Shown piece after piece: positions 1-12,013 of a stretch of 64,000 nt of DNA (its first letter is position 1; each line of letters opens with the position of its first letter). Both the position numbers and the translations under genes were made by a program. This DNA comes from Mytilisepta virgata. Lineage: Eukaryota; Mollusca; Bivalvia; Mytilida; Mytilidae. Location: NCBI GenBank assembly GCA_028015205.1, contig CM051520.1:65294694-65358693 (forward strand), given 5' to 3'. Under the pieces are notes generated by a model. The model saw only the letters and a list, made by a program, of their open reading frames with translations. It was not told where the DNA came from and did not search any database.

Positions 1-362
1 CTGTTACATAAAGGTATTGATTGATGTACGTTTTCTAACTGAATCACAGTAAGTGTAAAGTCTATTTGGTTTGGTGTTTCGGTTATCAACATTTTTGGGC
101 TTTGACTATGTTGATGGCAAGGATTTTTTCAGAGTACACTACATTTTTATACATCGTACATCGAAATTGGTATCATAATATTGAATTTCAAGTCTCAAAA
201 TATTAGAGCAATTTGTTCTTACATAGCAATATATTAGCAGGACTTGATTTATTAAATATTCTATATAATAACATATACATGTATATTTTATTGTAGGCTT
301 GATGCATTTAAATTTTGATTTATTACAGTAGCATATTGCTTTTCCATACGATAGAGAGAAAC
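1..362. other. AT-rich flank and putative promoter/5' UTR of the lectin gene
   Basis: I see no coding potential here. The stretch is AT-rich and ends just before the lectin start codon at 363, so it probably holds the promoter and 5' UTR, but I cannot assign a TATA box or initiator with confidence. Confidence 0.4.
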
Positions 363-1765
363 ATGAGGATCATCTTATATGTTTGCCTTTTTGTCAGTTT
401 GTTGACGATTGTACAAAGCCAAGATACTGCTTGGATTGATAATTTTTGTAATAAACTTAAGGCAAGATTTGGAAGCACAGATGACAAGTTGGAAAGTGTC
501 GAAAATCAAGCTCAACTCGCTCTTCAAGAAGGTAAAAATGTTTTGGAGAAAAACCACACGGCGGTCGAGAAATTATGTATTTATTAGTATTTATAAAATA
601 AAATGCAATTTTGGAAGTCGGTAAACATTTGCATACCTATTGAAGGAAGAATTATCATAAATTAAAGTAGTTTTCGTTTTACAAGAATAAAATTGAGATT
701 AAGAATTAAGAATGTATATATATACGTCTAAACACTCACCCGACACTGTTAAAATCAGATTTTAAAACTGTCAAAATATTTGTCCAGCTTCTATGGAACC
801 TTTCCACGTAGCAATATGCACTGGCCACATATGATAGTGATCGAAATGTGTATTGGGATGAACATATTACATATGTATATGCGTGTGGAGATGGAACTTT
901 TATACCTCACAGGCATTTATTTGATACTAACCTGATTATATATATATTCAAAAGACAAATTTGTAAATTTGTTATTAAATTGCATTGATACAATGTAACA
1001 TTATATATATATATATTTATTATTGTTTTTTCAGCTAAAAAACCAAAACAAGGATGTAAGTTTCATTCATACTTTTTTAAAGACTATAAAAGATAAAAAT
1101 ACAACCACAAAACGACGTGAGTCAAGAAAAATCAAAACGATTGTCAGATTTTGGTTCGTTATTGTGTCCTGCATCTTTCTGTCATTAAGATGTCATTCCG
1201 AATTAGCTGTTGCTAAAATTTCTTTAAATGATTATAGGTTTCAAGAATCTTTCGTGCAGAAATGAGATGAAAAATTCAACTTTGATTGCACTTCTGTAAC
1301 GTGTGTTATATATCTTCAAAATTCGTCTTTTCCTATTATATTGTATATCTTAGGTAGAAGTGTTTATATATAAAAATAATCAAGTTTACTTTTCTTTCTA
1401 AATTTTAAAAGAAACTTGAAAAATTTCATTTCTCCTTTGTCGAGAAAACATCGTAAGTTAGATCAATTTTTTTCACGATACACGTGATTTTTGTAGGTCA
1501 GTCAGGTGTATATGGTGCGCATACTTATCCAGAGATAAAATTTCCTTTGGAAACCCGAATCGCTTTCAAAACACCCTTTGAAGATGTACCAGCTGTGTCT
1601 TATGGATTGTATATACTAGATTCAAACAAGGACCAGAACCTAAGAGTGGTAACGTCCATTACTGATATTTCGAATACTGGATTCAAATTGAAAATGAAAA
1701 CCTGGGCAGGCTCGGTGTTGTACGGTGCACGAATCTCCTGGATAGCATGTCCAAAAGTTCTATAG
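363..1765 (+). CDS. Secreted H-type lectin domain protein (three exons)
   Basis: Exons 363-531, 1035-1055 and 1497-1765 join in frame (all junctions phase 1, GT-AG introns) to give 152 residues. Exon 1 encodes a signal peptide (MRIILYVCLFVSLLTIVQSQ) and a short helical, probably coiled-coil stretch rich in K, E and Q (about residues 25-55). Exon 2 is only 21 nt and gives a lysine-rich linker. Exon 3 encodes an H-type lectin fold: P-x-V-x-Y-G-L-x-x-L-D near the start, R-V-V-T-S-I-T-D-I-S, a G-F-x-L-K-M-x-T-W segment, and the terminal A-R-I-S-W-I-A-C. H-type lectins (Helix pomatia agglutinin, discoidin C-terminal domain) bind GalNAc-type sugars and are expanded in molluscan innate immunity; a helical N-terminus with this lectin domain suggests a secreted oligomer. 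ATTAAA motifs at 1793 and 1881 could serve polyadenylation. The sugar specificity is inference. Confidence 0.85.
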
Positions 1766-2970
1766 TAGAAATCTACAGAATGGTGATATTATATTAAAAA
1801 AAATTCCCGTTGAAGACAACATATATACCTTTCTCATAGTTTCTTTGTATTCTATATATGTTCTTTCTTATCCGTATAGCATTAAATGAAGTATTTCTTT
1901 TGAAATGTGTTGAGTCTTGTATCTTATTGGACCTACGTTCATGAGATATGATTTCTATCTTACTGATGGCGCTAATAGTTGCAAAGAAACCTCATACATG
2001 TATAAATTCCATAGTAATTTCTCCCCTCCTTTTTATGTCGCATTTCTAGTCGACAGCATGGTCAAAAGATAGTTGTATGTAATTTGTCATCATCTTTCTC
2101 ATAATATAGTAGTTTTTGTAATATTTACAAGGTTGTGATTCCATTATTCTATTTGTAATAATCTATGTAATATAACTTTTTTGTAAAAACAAAAACTGTA
2201 AATAATTCATGACTTTGCATAGACGTTAGTGGTACATGAGTTATACCATTGTATCTTTAGCCAGTACCATGGTACATGTTCTAAAATAGTTTTTCTTATG
2301 TCCCATAACAAGGGAATTTGAATGATGCATACCTCATGAAAGTTATCCACGCCCCCACAAAACGATCATCTGTAACGTCTACAAATATCCTATAAACCAT
2401 ACAAATCCTTACCCATGTATCTCCCATACCAAAAAACATTTGATGATACATACCTCATTTCCCCCCCCCCCCCCCGAAAAAAACAGGTCAAAACCACCGG
2501 AGATACCCATTCTTAAACTTTTTGTATTCCTATTCCTTACGACCTGGTCAGATGTATTGATTGTAAAATTCCCTATTGCCTCTATATATCCACAATTTAT
2601 TACATTGACAGTTTCAAAATTGATTGATGAAAATTAGATACACTGTTGAAATCCCAGTAACCCCTAACCCATGTATTTGAAAGTAAATCATCTATTTGTT
2701 GTTGAATAATTGAATACGCAGAGCATTTTTCAGTCTGTCATTATCTTTGTGTAGTGTTTTAATTGGCATTTTCCTTGACGTTTACAAATGTTTTAACTGC
2801 AATTTTTCGTATTAACAAGGAGTAAAACAAATAAATATTGTAGAAATGATACCGAAACAATAAAACATTGGGCAATATCTACAAGCCCAAAATCCAAAGG
2901 CGAGGCGAATGCATGAGAAATCTAACAAAAGCCAAAATAAAACACTGCAAGACAACCAACTAGAGGCTTG
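1766..2970. other. Intergenic, no gene seen; poly-C tract at about 2461-2476
   Basis: This is the lectin 3' UTR followed by unannotated AT-rich sequence with a run of about 16 C. The only open frames are short and show no domain or splice support. Confidence 0.4.
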
Positions 2971-2974
2971 GAGG

Positions 2975-4010
2975 GCTGAGGCTGTATCGCTCACCTGGCA
3001 TGAAAGCCGTTTTTATTAGCTCACCTGACCCAAAGGATCAAGGAGCTATTCTTATCACTTGGCGTCCGTCATCCGTTAACTTTTACAAAAATCTTCTCTG
3101 AAACTACTGGGCCAAATGGAACCAAACTTGGCCACAAGTATCATTAGGGTATCTAGTTTTAAAAATGTGTCCGATGACCACGCCTGCCAACCAACATGGC
3201 CGACATGGCTAAAACTAGAACATCTCAAAAACTAAAGCAGTTAGAGCAAAACTGACTGAGTTAAAATGTTTATCAGGTCAAGATCCACCTGCCATGAAAT
3301 TTTCAGACGAATCAGTCAACCCTTTGTTAGGTTATTGCCCCTGAATTGTTAATTTTAAGGAAGTTTTGCAGTTTTAGGTTATTATCTTGAATATTATTAT
3401 AGATAAAGACAAACAGTAAACAGCAAAATTATTCAACAAAGTCACGAAAGTAAGATCTACAAATAATTCAACATGACCAAAATCATTGATTTACCCCTTA
3501 TAGGAGTTTTAACCCTTTAAAGACGGCATCCAGCGTAAACTTTCATTTAAAGATCTTCTCCTTTAAAACTATTGAACCAATTGGAACCAAACTTTGGTGG
3601 AATGGTCCTTGGGTGGCCCCCTTTCCAATTATATCCGGCAACCCGACTTCACCGACGTGGCTGCTGTTACTGAAAATTGAAAAAAAGGAAGAATTTCAAA
3701 AAACGTCTTCTATGAAACTACAAGACCAATTGTAACCAAACGTGGCAGTATTGGTCCTTAGAAGGTTCTCTTTTAGGATTATGTCCGATGACCCGGACTG
3801 TTAAACAAGATGGCCGCCACAGCCGAACCTAGTTTAACATAGAGTCCTATTGGAAAATAAAATTCAATGAACAATCTTCTTGTCTGAAATCACTTGACCA
3901 GTTGGGACCAGACTTGGCAGCAATGGTCCTTAGATTTGGATGACGTTACGTGACATACATTTTGTACCTACAAAAGGAAATATTTGTTAATTCAACCAAT
4001 ATAAGGGAAC
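2975..4010. repeat. Degenerate bivalve interspersed repeat with internal repetition
   Basis: The block repeats a theme several times: an 'atcttct..tgaaactac..' segment, then 'ccaa.ttggaaccaaacttgg', then 'gtgtccgatgaccc', then an 'aagatggccg' segment. Instances lie near 3090, 3550, 3700 and 3870. It starts with 'agctcacctgacccaaaggatcaaggagctatt'-like sequence that I recognise from memory as a very common bivalve genome repeat; related starts occur at 2970-2998 and 5965-5990. Its class (Helitron-like or other non-autonomous element) cannot be settled from one copy. Confidence 0.6.
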
Positions 4011-4154
4011 AAATCAAACAAAAAAACAAGTATATATGTGTCCAATGGACACTACATGCCCCGCCAATGATGTAAGTATTTAGTAAATAGAATTAAATGT
4101 GAATATTGTTGACTCTGAAGTCCCTAACGATAGGGTAGATGAAATACTATCTCT

Positions 4155-4915
4155 AAGTACTTCATGAAAAACTACCTTAAACCTGAACCTTAACATGGAT
4201 TCTAATATTGAAATTCCTTACATAAATTCAAAGTCGATGACCCATGACGTCAAAGTCACAGAATCCTATTCACATCAAAATGCTGCTGTTCATATTACAA
4301 GCTATCCATTTAAAACGTTTCATGATGATACCATAGCTCCTTCTTGAAAAACTACCTTAAACCTGAACCTTAACCTGGATTCTAATATTGAAATTCCATA
4401 AAGAAATTCAAAGTCGATGACCCATGCCCTCAAGGTCACAGCATCTTTTTTTCATCAAAATTCTGCTGTTGTCATCACAAGTTATGCATGTACAAAGTTT
4501 CAAGATGATACCATAACTCCTTCATGAGAAACTCTCTTAAACCTGAACCTTAACCTGGATTATAATATTGAAATTCCATAAAGAGATACAAAATCGATGA
4601 CCCATGATGTCAAGGTCACAGCATCCTTTTCACAACAAAATGCTGCTGTTCATACCACTAGGTATCCATGTACAAATTTTCATGATGATATCTTAGCTCC
4701 TTCATGAAAGACTACCTTAAACCTGAACCTTAACCTGGATTCTTATATTGAAATTACATAAAGAAATACAAAGTCGATGATCCATGACCTCAAAGTCATA
4801 GCATTCTTTTATCATCAAAATGCTGCTGTTCATATCACAAGGTATCCATGTACAAAGTTTCAGGATGATACCATAACTCCTTCATGACAAACTACCTAAC
4901 CTGAACCTTAACCCT
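4155..4915. repeat. Tandem array, 180-bp unit, about 4.2 copies
   Basis: The phrase 'cctgaaccttaac' recurs at intervals of 180 bp (about 4178, 4358, 4538, 4718, 4896), and each unit has the same internal order (gatgacccatga, caaggtcacagcat, aaaatgctgctgtt, gatgatacca). Units differ by point changes and small indels, so the array is old but was once homogenised. Confidence 0.85.
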
Positions 4916-4980
4916 GTGCGGACGGACGGACGCACAGACCGAACAACTTTATGCCCGGCCTGTCTTACAGGCGGGCATAC
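4916..4980. repeat. GGAC-rich stretch followed by a strong hairpin (repeat terminus)
   Basis: Immediately after the 180-bp array comes 'gcggacggacggacg', then 4951-4978, which folds into ATGCCC/GGGCAT plus GCCTGT/ACAGGC with a 3-nt loop. It is probably the 3' end of the repeat family that carries the array. A terminal hairpin recalls Helitron ends, but no CTRR end is visible. Confidence 0.55.
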
Positions 4981-6900
4981 AAATGCGTATTCAATGCATG
5001 TCATGTATTGTTGACTTTTCTCTATATGTTCTTTATAAATATATATATATAGGTTTCAAAACGAGTAAGAATGATATATTGCTTGTTCACATCAACTCGA
5101 GATATTAAAAACAGAGTCTAGTAAGCAATTAATTTTTATTAAATAACAAGAGTTGAGAAAAAGTGATATACAATTCTAACGTGTTGTGAAAACAGTTTCT
5201 TTTTATAAATTCTATGTTTTCAATGAATAAAAATCCACAAGTGTGGACACACAAAAATATCTTGCCTGAATATACACATTGACACAGAATAAAGGTTATA
5301 CAATATACATGTATGTATGATAACAAAATAAAAAATAAAAAAATAAAAAACGGTAAAACATTTTCAAATACCGTATTCATTCTAATAATAAACTATAAAC
5401 TGATTGTTTTAAAGCTGGTACATCTATTCTGATATTGTGAATTCATTATTTTTTGTAGGATACACGTACATGTGTACCAATTTTCATGGATTTAGTCGAA
5501 GTAGGCAAACCGAGAATTTAAGTACTGTACATTCAGAAATTAATGCAATGTTTTATTGTTGCAAATACTGCGTCAAACTTTCATCGCAATAATAAAAAAC
5601 TCGCATTTCGATTTTCTAAGTTTACTTTTGTTACAACATTGACTGAAATCGCAATATTTAAAGTTGCATTTTGGACGTTTATTAAGAAATCGCAATAATA
5701 AACCCATGCATTAATTTCTGTATTTACAGTATCCAACAAACTACAAATTATTAGTTGATTAGTAAGAAATATCAAAACCACAAAATTAATTATCCTCCAA
5801 ACCACATATTTTTGTACAACCACAAACATGGGTACCCATGAAATTAAATGAATCCAGAGCATGCTATAAAATAGTTCAATTGTATACTATCTCTGTTAGT
5901 TTATTTCCACTGAGGCAATTGAATATGACATATCATTTAAAGAAACCCAAAACTAGACGTTCCCAGGAGCCTGTATCGCTCACCTGGACTATGTCTATCT
6001 TGACTGGCAAACTGGAACATTGCTGTGAAGTTCCAACCGGCTCACTGGTTTCAAACAAGAAGATATTTCAGTGATTTTTTTCAATAAGGTCCTATGTTAA
6101 ACACTGTTTTGCTCTGGTGGACATCTTGGATGACGGGTCGAATATAATTCTGAAAGAGAACAAACTAAGGACTATTGCTGATTGCCAATTGGCCAAGTGG
6201 TCCAGACAAGAGGATCTTTAAGTAAATTCCCCATAGGGTCATATGTTAAAATATATTCGGCTCTGTCATGACGAACTACCTAGTCCACTCGACCACCGAG
6301 GCAACTCTATAAATGGTAATCGCATAAAAATATTCACCTTATATCAAAACAAACTAACATATGTCTCGTTTTCTGCAATTTTAATATTAAGAACCTTTCA
6401 ATGTAAGCTGAAATAAAATGTGCAAAGATTTTAGATCTTACATGGGTAAATCGACGGATGATGTTACAAATTGCAAAGGGTCAGTGAGCTGTAGAATATG
6501 CCAGAGGTAAATAAACTAGACATTTACATAATGCAAAAACTGTTATTAGATGATACTTTTATATTTAATTCTAATTGTATACATGTACTTCATAGAGTCA
6601 AAACGTTATACCAAGCTGAAAAAATAAGATTATGAAACAGTAAAATTTCAGAAAATCATATTGTATTTTCTTTTTAAAAAGGTCGATAAAACGTCTTAAA
6701 ACCGAATATCTGTTGTTCTTTTTTATGTGGTTTTTAAACTATTAAAACAGTCTTATCATCTAATATGCAATACCTATTCGTACTGAATTCTGAATCTGAC
6801 TTTAAGGCTTAATATTTATTCATTTGACACAGTGAGCTTGTTTTTATTGCTTTTGATCTTTTTCTCAAGATTCATGATTTGATTTTTATTCTTCTGTACG
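4981..6900. other. Intergenic, no gene seen
   Basis: AT-rich sequence with short (AT)n runs at 5040 and a copy of the bivalve '(cctgta)tcgctcacctgg' repeat at about 5960-6260. No coding domain is recognisable on either strand. Confidence 0.4.
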
Positions 6901-6909
6901 GTCTTCTTA

Positions 6910-8093
6910 ATAAGATCCAATTTCTGCTACCAGGAAGCACTTACTGCTCTTAAATGTATGAAAAATGATAAACGGGGCCTGATGGATTCACAAATAATTT
7001 TTATAAATTTTTCTGGAAAGACCTTTGTTATTTCTTTTTGAGAGGGGTTAATAATAGCTATGAACTTGGCGAACTATCAATTACACAAAAATGGGTATTA
7101 TATCAATTATTCCTAAGGGAGATAAGCCTAGAGAATTTTTAAAAAATTGGAGACCTATATCTTTGCTGAACACTTCTTATAAAATAGTATCAGCATGTTT
7201 AGCAGGTAGATTAAAATTAGTCTTGAATCATTTAATTCATGAAAATCAGAAAGGCTTTTTAGCAGGGCGATATATAGGAGAAAACACAAGACTTTTGTAT
7301 GACTTTTTTCATACACACAAACAAACAATATTCCAGGTATGTTTTTGTCAGTAGATTTTGAGCGGGCTTTTGATTCAGTTTCTTGGAATTTTATAAGAAA
7401 AGTTATACATTTTTTCAATTTTAGCCCTGAGTTCATAAAATGGATACAATTATTAAATAAAAATGTTAAACTTTGTGTCATTCAAAATGGTTTTTTCTCA
7501 GAGTTTTTCAATATAGGAAGAGGTTGCCGTCAAGGCGACCCGATATCTCCTTACATATTTTTGCTATGTGTAGAGATTATGGGTATTCTTATTCGTAATG
7601 ACGAGTATATAAAAGGTGTTATGGTAGATGGAAATGAGTTTAAGCTGATACAATATGCAGACGATACTGGGAAAATTTTGGATGGTAGCGAAAAGTCACT
7701 GAAAAAAACTCTTTATTTGTTAGATCAGTTTGCTAAATATTCTAGTTTGAAACCAAATATTGATAAAACTAAAGCCATTTGGATTGGCGCCATGAAAAAT
7801 AGTACTAGAAAATTATGTACTGATAAAAATTTAGACTGGACTACTGAACCGATTAAATTTTTAGGAATTACTTTTTGTTTAAATTTGGACGATATGATTA
7901 GAATTAATTATGAATCTAAAATTTCTGAAGTGAAAAATATGATAAAACAATGGCAAAAACGTTATATTAGTGTGATTGGTAAAATTACAGTTGTGAAAAC
8001 TTTGCTTCTTTCTAAATTTACCCATTTGTTTATCAGTCTGCCAAAGCCTAATAATGAGTTTTTAAATCTGCTTGAGAAAACCTTTTATGGCTA
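6910..8093 (+). pseudogene. L1/Tx1-like non-LTR retrotransposon reverse transcriptase fragment
   Basis: The relic runs from the start of the RT domain (reading through 'ALKCMKNDK', then after a shift 'PDGFTNNFYKFFWKDL', about 6935-7075) through 7091-7354 (IPKG-x-K, NWRPISLLN, RYIGEN) and, after another frameshift near 7335, 7339-8093. The last part carries VDFERAFDSVSW (RT motif A), GCRQGDPISPY (motif B) and QYADDT (catalytic motif C), so the active-site residues remain although the frame is broken at least twice. The copy lacks an endonuclease, and the 3' part of ORF2 ends abruptly at 8093, where a 42-bp tandem repeat begins. The spacing and wording of the motifs resemble the L1/Tx1 branch; the clade is an inference without a tree. 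Confidence 0.85.
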
Positions 8094-8196
8094 GGCATAA
8101 ATCGAATTATGGATAGCCATAAGTATTTATGCCTACGCATAAATCGATTTAAGGCTAACCATAAGTATTCATGCCTAGGCATAAATCGATTTATGG
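8094..8196. repeat. 42-bp tandem repeat with palindromic units
   Basis: The unit 'gcataaatcga' recurs at 8095, 8137 and 8179 (period 42). Each unit is itself an imperfect palindrome (AGGCATAAATCGATTTATG.. / ..CATAAGTATTCATGCCT). It truncates the upstream LINE and leads directly into the first 158-bp direct repeat. Confidence 0.75.
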
Positions 8197-8327
8197 TCAT
8201 TATTTTACTAATTAATTTACTTATCAGTATTTTAATTAACCAATCCATTAAAGCTACCAACTGTAGTGTACTTCAATATTTTATCGGCTAAATTTAAAAA
8301 TTTAAAGATAGTTACCTTTAATCTCAA

Positions 8328-8338
<11 letters not shown>
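8181..8338. repeat. 158-bp direct repeat, left copy (candidate long target-site duplication)
   Basis: It matches 12014-12171 with only five mismatches over 158 bp and no indels. It sits directly against the (AT)n tail of the minus-strand LINE, the position expected for the 3' target-site duplication. Confidence 0.8.

Positions 8339-8422
<84 letters not shown>
8332..8422. repeat. (AT)n microsatellite, LINE tail
   Basis: About 90 bp of uninterrupted AT dinucleotide lies between the left 158-bp repeat and the LINE 3' UTR. Because the LINE is on the minus strand, this is at its 3' end, so it is best read as an expanded simple-repeat tail. Confidence 0.85.
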
Positions 8423-8425
<3 letters not shown>

Positions 8426-8553
8426 ATGCCTCCTAAAGGAGAGTTTAACATATCAAAACATACATATTTACATACAAAATAAAGATTAAAGTTTAAATAT
8501 TGAGTTTAAGAATCGTAAAAGTTAACCATATTAAGTAAAAAAGTTTGTAATGA

Positions 8554-9267
8554 TTACATGAAAGTGTTGCAGAATTTATATACATAACGAACACAGATGC
8601 GTTGAAATTTATCCATATTGTCATCATCTAGTCCAAAGTCTGTATAACATGCGAGGAGAATTAAACAAAGTTCATCTTCGGTTTTACATCCAAGAAAGGC
8701 AGCGAATAATATGGGATCAATGTCAGTAATTTTAATCCAGAATTCATCACGAATCCCTGATAGGTAATCACAGCTTGTGACTGCATGAATGCATGGATCA
8801 GAAAAGAATTTACCACATCGATCACAGAGAATGTTTCTATGTTCATTACGGATAAGACAGCAAATTGATACTAAGAAATGAGCTTGCTTCCTTAAGTGTG
8901 GGTGACTTAAGGCAACAGTCCATGCGGAATGTGGCTTCAGCGTTGTATGAATCATCTTAAAATAATCAAAATCGGAGTCATTGTTCATTCGAGCAGTCCA
9001 CTTTTCAAGTTCATATTGACTAACTGCTTCTTTTACTGTTCATTTCTATACCCGATTGGATGGAAAAAATCCATTTTCCATGAAATAATGTATAAAGTCA
9101 TCTAACTTGTATTTCGTTAAGATTTTAACACAATCAGAGGTAAATCCCAAAACACTAGAGTTACATTCTATATATTGCAAACTGAAAAGTTTACGAACTA
9201 ATATTCTAAATGAAACAGATGTAGGTGGTAAATTGCAAAGTTTCTTTTCGCAGATAATGGCTTCCAT
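8554..9267 (-). pseudogene. LINE C-terminal region with Cys/His motif
   Basis: Two open segments (9267-9046 and 8988-8554) continue the element beyond the thumb. The second contains C-D-R-C-G-K-F-F-S-D-P-C-I-H-A-V-T-S-C-D, resembling the zinc-knuckle-like C-terminus found in many LINE ORF2 proteins. The break between 9046 and 8988 is a further frameshift. Confidence 0.75.
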
Positions 9268-9276
9268 TGATGACCA

Positions 9277-10442
9277 TCATAATAATGATAAACACATATC
9301 AGTTCTTGTAAGCTTTGGAAGTCCTTGTATTGATTTACATATGTATCTGTGTGTGCGTTCAAGCATCAAAGTTTCTTTAGTATTTAACTGCCCCCAAAGT
9401 TCACAACCATACAACGCTTTGGGATAACACACTTGGTAGACAATTTTAGCGCATACTTTTGGATTAATGATAGCTGGGTGAATACCAGTTCGTACTACAG
9501 ACAAAGATGTTGAACGAAGCATCCTACATGCCTTCAAAGTTCTTTCATCAGTCTTTAAAGATGTGTACAAAGTTATACCAACATGTCTTGCACTTAAAAC
9601 TGTCTCGATTCTTTCACCATATAGTTTGATATCCATTCCACGTAATGATTTTCCAAATATTAACATTTTGCTTTTTGCTGGTGAAAACTTAAAACTCCAG
9701 GTTTTACTGTACTGTTCACAAATTGTTACCATAGACTGTGCTGATTCACGGTTCGTTGTGATCAATGCAATATCATCGGCTTGCACTGGTGAACTGGCGT
9801 TTAAATCGTTTACAAAAGCCCCACGCTTAGAATGTTCAAGACAGTTTATGAGGTCGTTAATGAAGATCATGTACAGCTTAGCTGATAATGCACTACCTTG
9901 TCACACACCACGATGCAGTTTAAACCAATTAGTACGAATGTTGTTACACAAGACTGCACTTGTTAGATGTTCAGTTTCTTGTTCTTGTTTCGCACTGTCC
10001 AGTAAAGTAATTATGGCTGTCCCATGGTTCTCTTCGTGATGAAGTATGATTTGTTGAAGGTTAAATGACGCATTTAAACTTGACAGCTGTTTTTGGTATG
10101 CCACCTGCTGCCCATTTGGAAAGTCAGGCCTAAGTGATGTTAAGATAGAGACTAATAGTTTCTCAAAAATCTTTGTTATGCTCGGAACAAGCGATATCCC
10201 CGATATTAATTCGTATTAGTCTTAGGTTTGTTATCACCTTTATACAAAACTATGATTAAACTTTTCTGCCAGTCCAATGGTATATGAGATGTAAAAAGGC
10301 ATATATTAAATAAATGACACAAATGTTTGATTAGCAGTTTTCTGCCGTATTTGATATGTTCGTAGTAAATCCCGTCATGACCACATGCTTTGTTATTCTT
10401 TAGTTTTAAACAGACGTCCGTAAAATCAGAAAGATTTATCAA
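9277..10442 (-). pseudogene. LINE reverse transcriptase domain, frameshifted
   Basis: The pieces are 10442-10206 (KNNKACGHDGIYYEHIKYG, P.DWQ..LI.VLYKGD), a damaged stretch at 10200-10100 that still reads RGISL..ITKIFEKLLVSIL in shifted frames, 10104-9901 (QKQLSSLNASFNLQQIILHHEE, LLDSAK as motif A), and 9870-9277 with QADDIALI as motif C (Gln in place of the usual Tyr/Phe) and the thumb region. These are RT motifs 0-5 of a Jockey/CR1/RTE-grade non-LTR element. I cannot decide the clade from the sequence alone. Confidence 0.85.
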
Positions 10443-10524
10443 AGTGTCGTCATCTTGGCTTTCTTAAAGAGCATTTTGACGAATATAACGCACTTGTTCA
10501 AGGATAGTGTCTTTGCGAACCGGC

Positions 10525-11310
10525 TCAATGAAAGAAGTCACAAAATACAGATTGAAAATATTTGTACCATACTTCACTTATATCATGAGGATCTGTGTAC
10601 AAGTAGTTATCCCACTTAAGTGCACTACATGAGGCTGGTTTCCTCTTCCGCCTATTCAAGATCGCCCAAACAGATTTTTGATCAATATCAATGTCCGTTT
10701 CAACTTTTCTTGCCAACGAACTTTCGTAGTCATCTACCGCTTCCCTCATCGCATCGCGAAATATCTTTTTATCTGATTTATACCTTGCAAAATATAAGCA
10801 GTATGTTTGATAACAGTGACAGTTATTTATCCAATTGAATCGGCTATCACGCATAATGTCCAGAAGTCTAGTCAGTGTATCGTTCCAGTATGGTTTAATA
10901 TATGGTTTGAAGTGTTTGTGAGGCAATGTATCCATTTCTGCTTCCTTCATGGCAGTCAATATCACAGAATAGTAGTCCTCAATAACAGATTGTAAACTAT
11001 CTAGTGCCGGAAATTCCAAAGACCATAAATTTTGGGAAAGTGCATAAATATAGTCATTTATTGTTCCTTTAGAACGCGCTTTATCCCATGATACTGCTTC
11101 TAAAGATGGCTCAGCTTTCGACATAGGAAAATGAGTTACAGCTAAACCGCAAATAATAGGTCGATGGTCGGATAGATCGTAAGCATAATCGTCTAATGTC
11201 TTGGCAAATAAGATTTTGTTTAAGAACTTTCTATTCATAATGATGTGGTCTATATGCATGTAGATGGACCACCTTCGTACTATTGAAATGTATCTATAGG
11301 TCCTTTGCAC
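10525..11310 (-). pseudogene. LINE endonuclease C-terminus and linker to RT
   Basis: It begins with the end of the endonuclease (IDHIIMNRKF, then LSDHRPIICGL at about 11160) and continues through a linker (KP..KPYWNDTLTRLLD, a typical pre-RT 'W' region) to a 'WAILNRRKRKPAS' segment that in related elements precedes the RT fingers. The frame is open throughout, so only the junctions on either side are damaged. Confidence 0.8.
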
Positions 11311-11951
11311 ACTTGTTCCATATTAACAGAAAACATTTCGTATGAATCTAACAAAGAATGACATAATCGTGATCGTTCATTCCCCAATAATTCACGACGG
11401 GGACCTCTTATTTTTGTGTTAAAGTCTCCCATCAATATTACTGTTCCTGTCTCCTGATATATCGCCACTAATTCGAACAGAAAGTCGACGTGGTGTTGAA
11501 AGGCAGCAGATGTCTGAGAAGTCGCTGGTAAATATATCGAAAATACAAAAAATGTTTCACATTCAGGTATGTTTAATTCGATACCAACAATTCTTTCTAC
11601 TTCAACTATTGAGACGAAAGGATAAATATATTTTGCAACGAGAAGCGCTACACCCGATCTAGTATTTGGCGAATAGACTAACGGGTTCGAGTCATCAGAT
11701 CCCTTGGCGATAGATACATAATTAGAGTCAACATTATCCAGTACATGTAATTGAAAAGTTCTCAACCAATGTTCCGATAAGGCGCATATATCAATTCTAT
11801 ATTTCAATAAATGTTCACTTAAATATGGTGTACAAGAGTAGATGCCTCTACAATTCCAGCACATAAGCGAAAATTTAGATTTATCTCCCTCCATTATTGG
11901 GTGTAATGTCTTTTCGTTTACAAATTGTTTCCACGGTAGCCAAGATTTCAT
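11280..11951 (-). pseudogene. LINE endonuclease domain, N-terminal part
   Basis: The frame shows the EEP/AP-endonuclease signatures: CWNCRG near the start, ALSEHWL (catalytic Glu), and MGDFN (catalytic Asp/Asn). The sequence leaves this frame near 11290; the next motifs (Y..IDHI and LSDHRPI, carrying the catalytic Asp-His) are found in the adjacent frame from 11310 downward. The enzyme would nick target DNA to prime reverse transcription. Because the domain is split between frames, it is inactive as it stands. Confidence 0.85.
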
Positions 11952-12013
11952 AAAGATTCCTTTTGACCAAAAGTCAGGTTGGAGTAATAAATGTTCATCG
12001 TCAGATTGTATAT

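Larger units (their letters stand above)
8423..12013 (-). mobile_element. Non-LTR retrotransposon (endonuclease-RT), 5' truncated and broken
   Basis: Read on the minus strand, the body has, in order, an apurinic-type endonuclease (11951-11280, continuing in another frame from 11310), a reverse transcriptase (about 10442-9277) and a C-terminal region ending with a Cys/His-rich motif (8988-8554), followed by a short 3' UTR and an (AT)n tail. The open frame continues upstream of 11951 to the very edge of the element at about 12013 and then stops at the 158-bp repeat, so the copy is 5' truncated. At least five frame changes or stops make it non-functional. Confidence 0.9.

Noticed and set aside
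9107..10039. Plus-strand open frames at 9107-9427 and 9563-10039
   Set aside because: They are antisense to the well-supported LINE reverse transcriptase.
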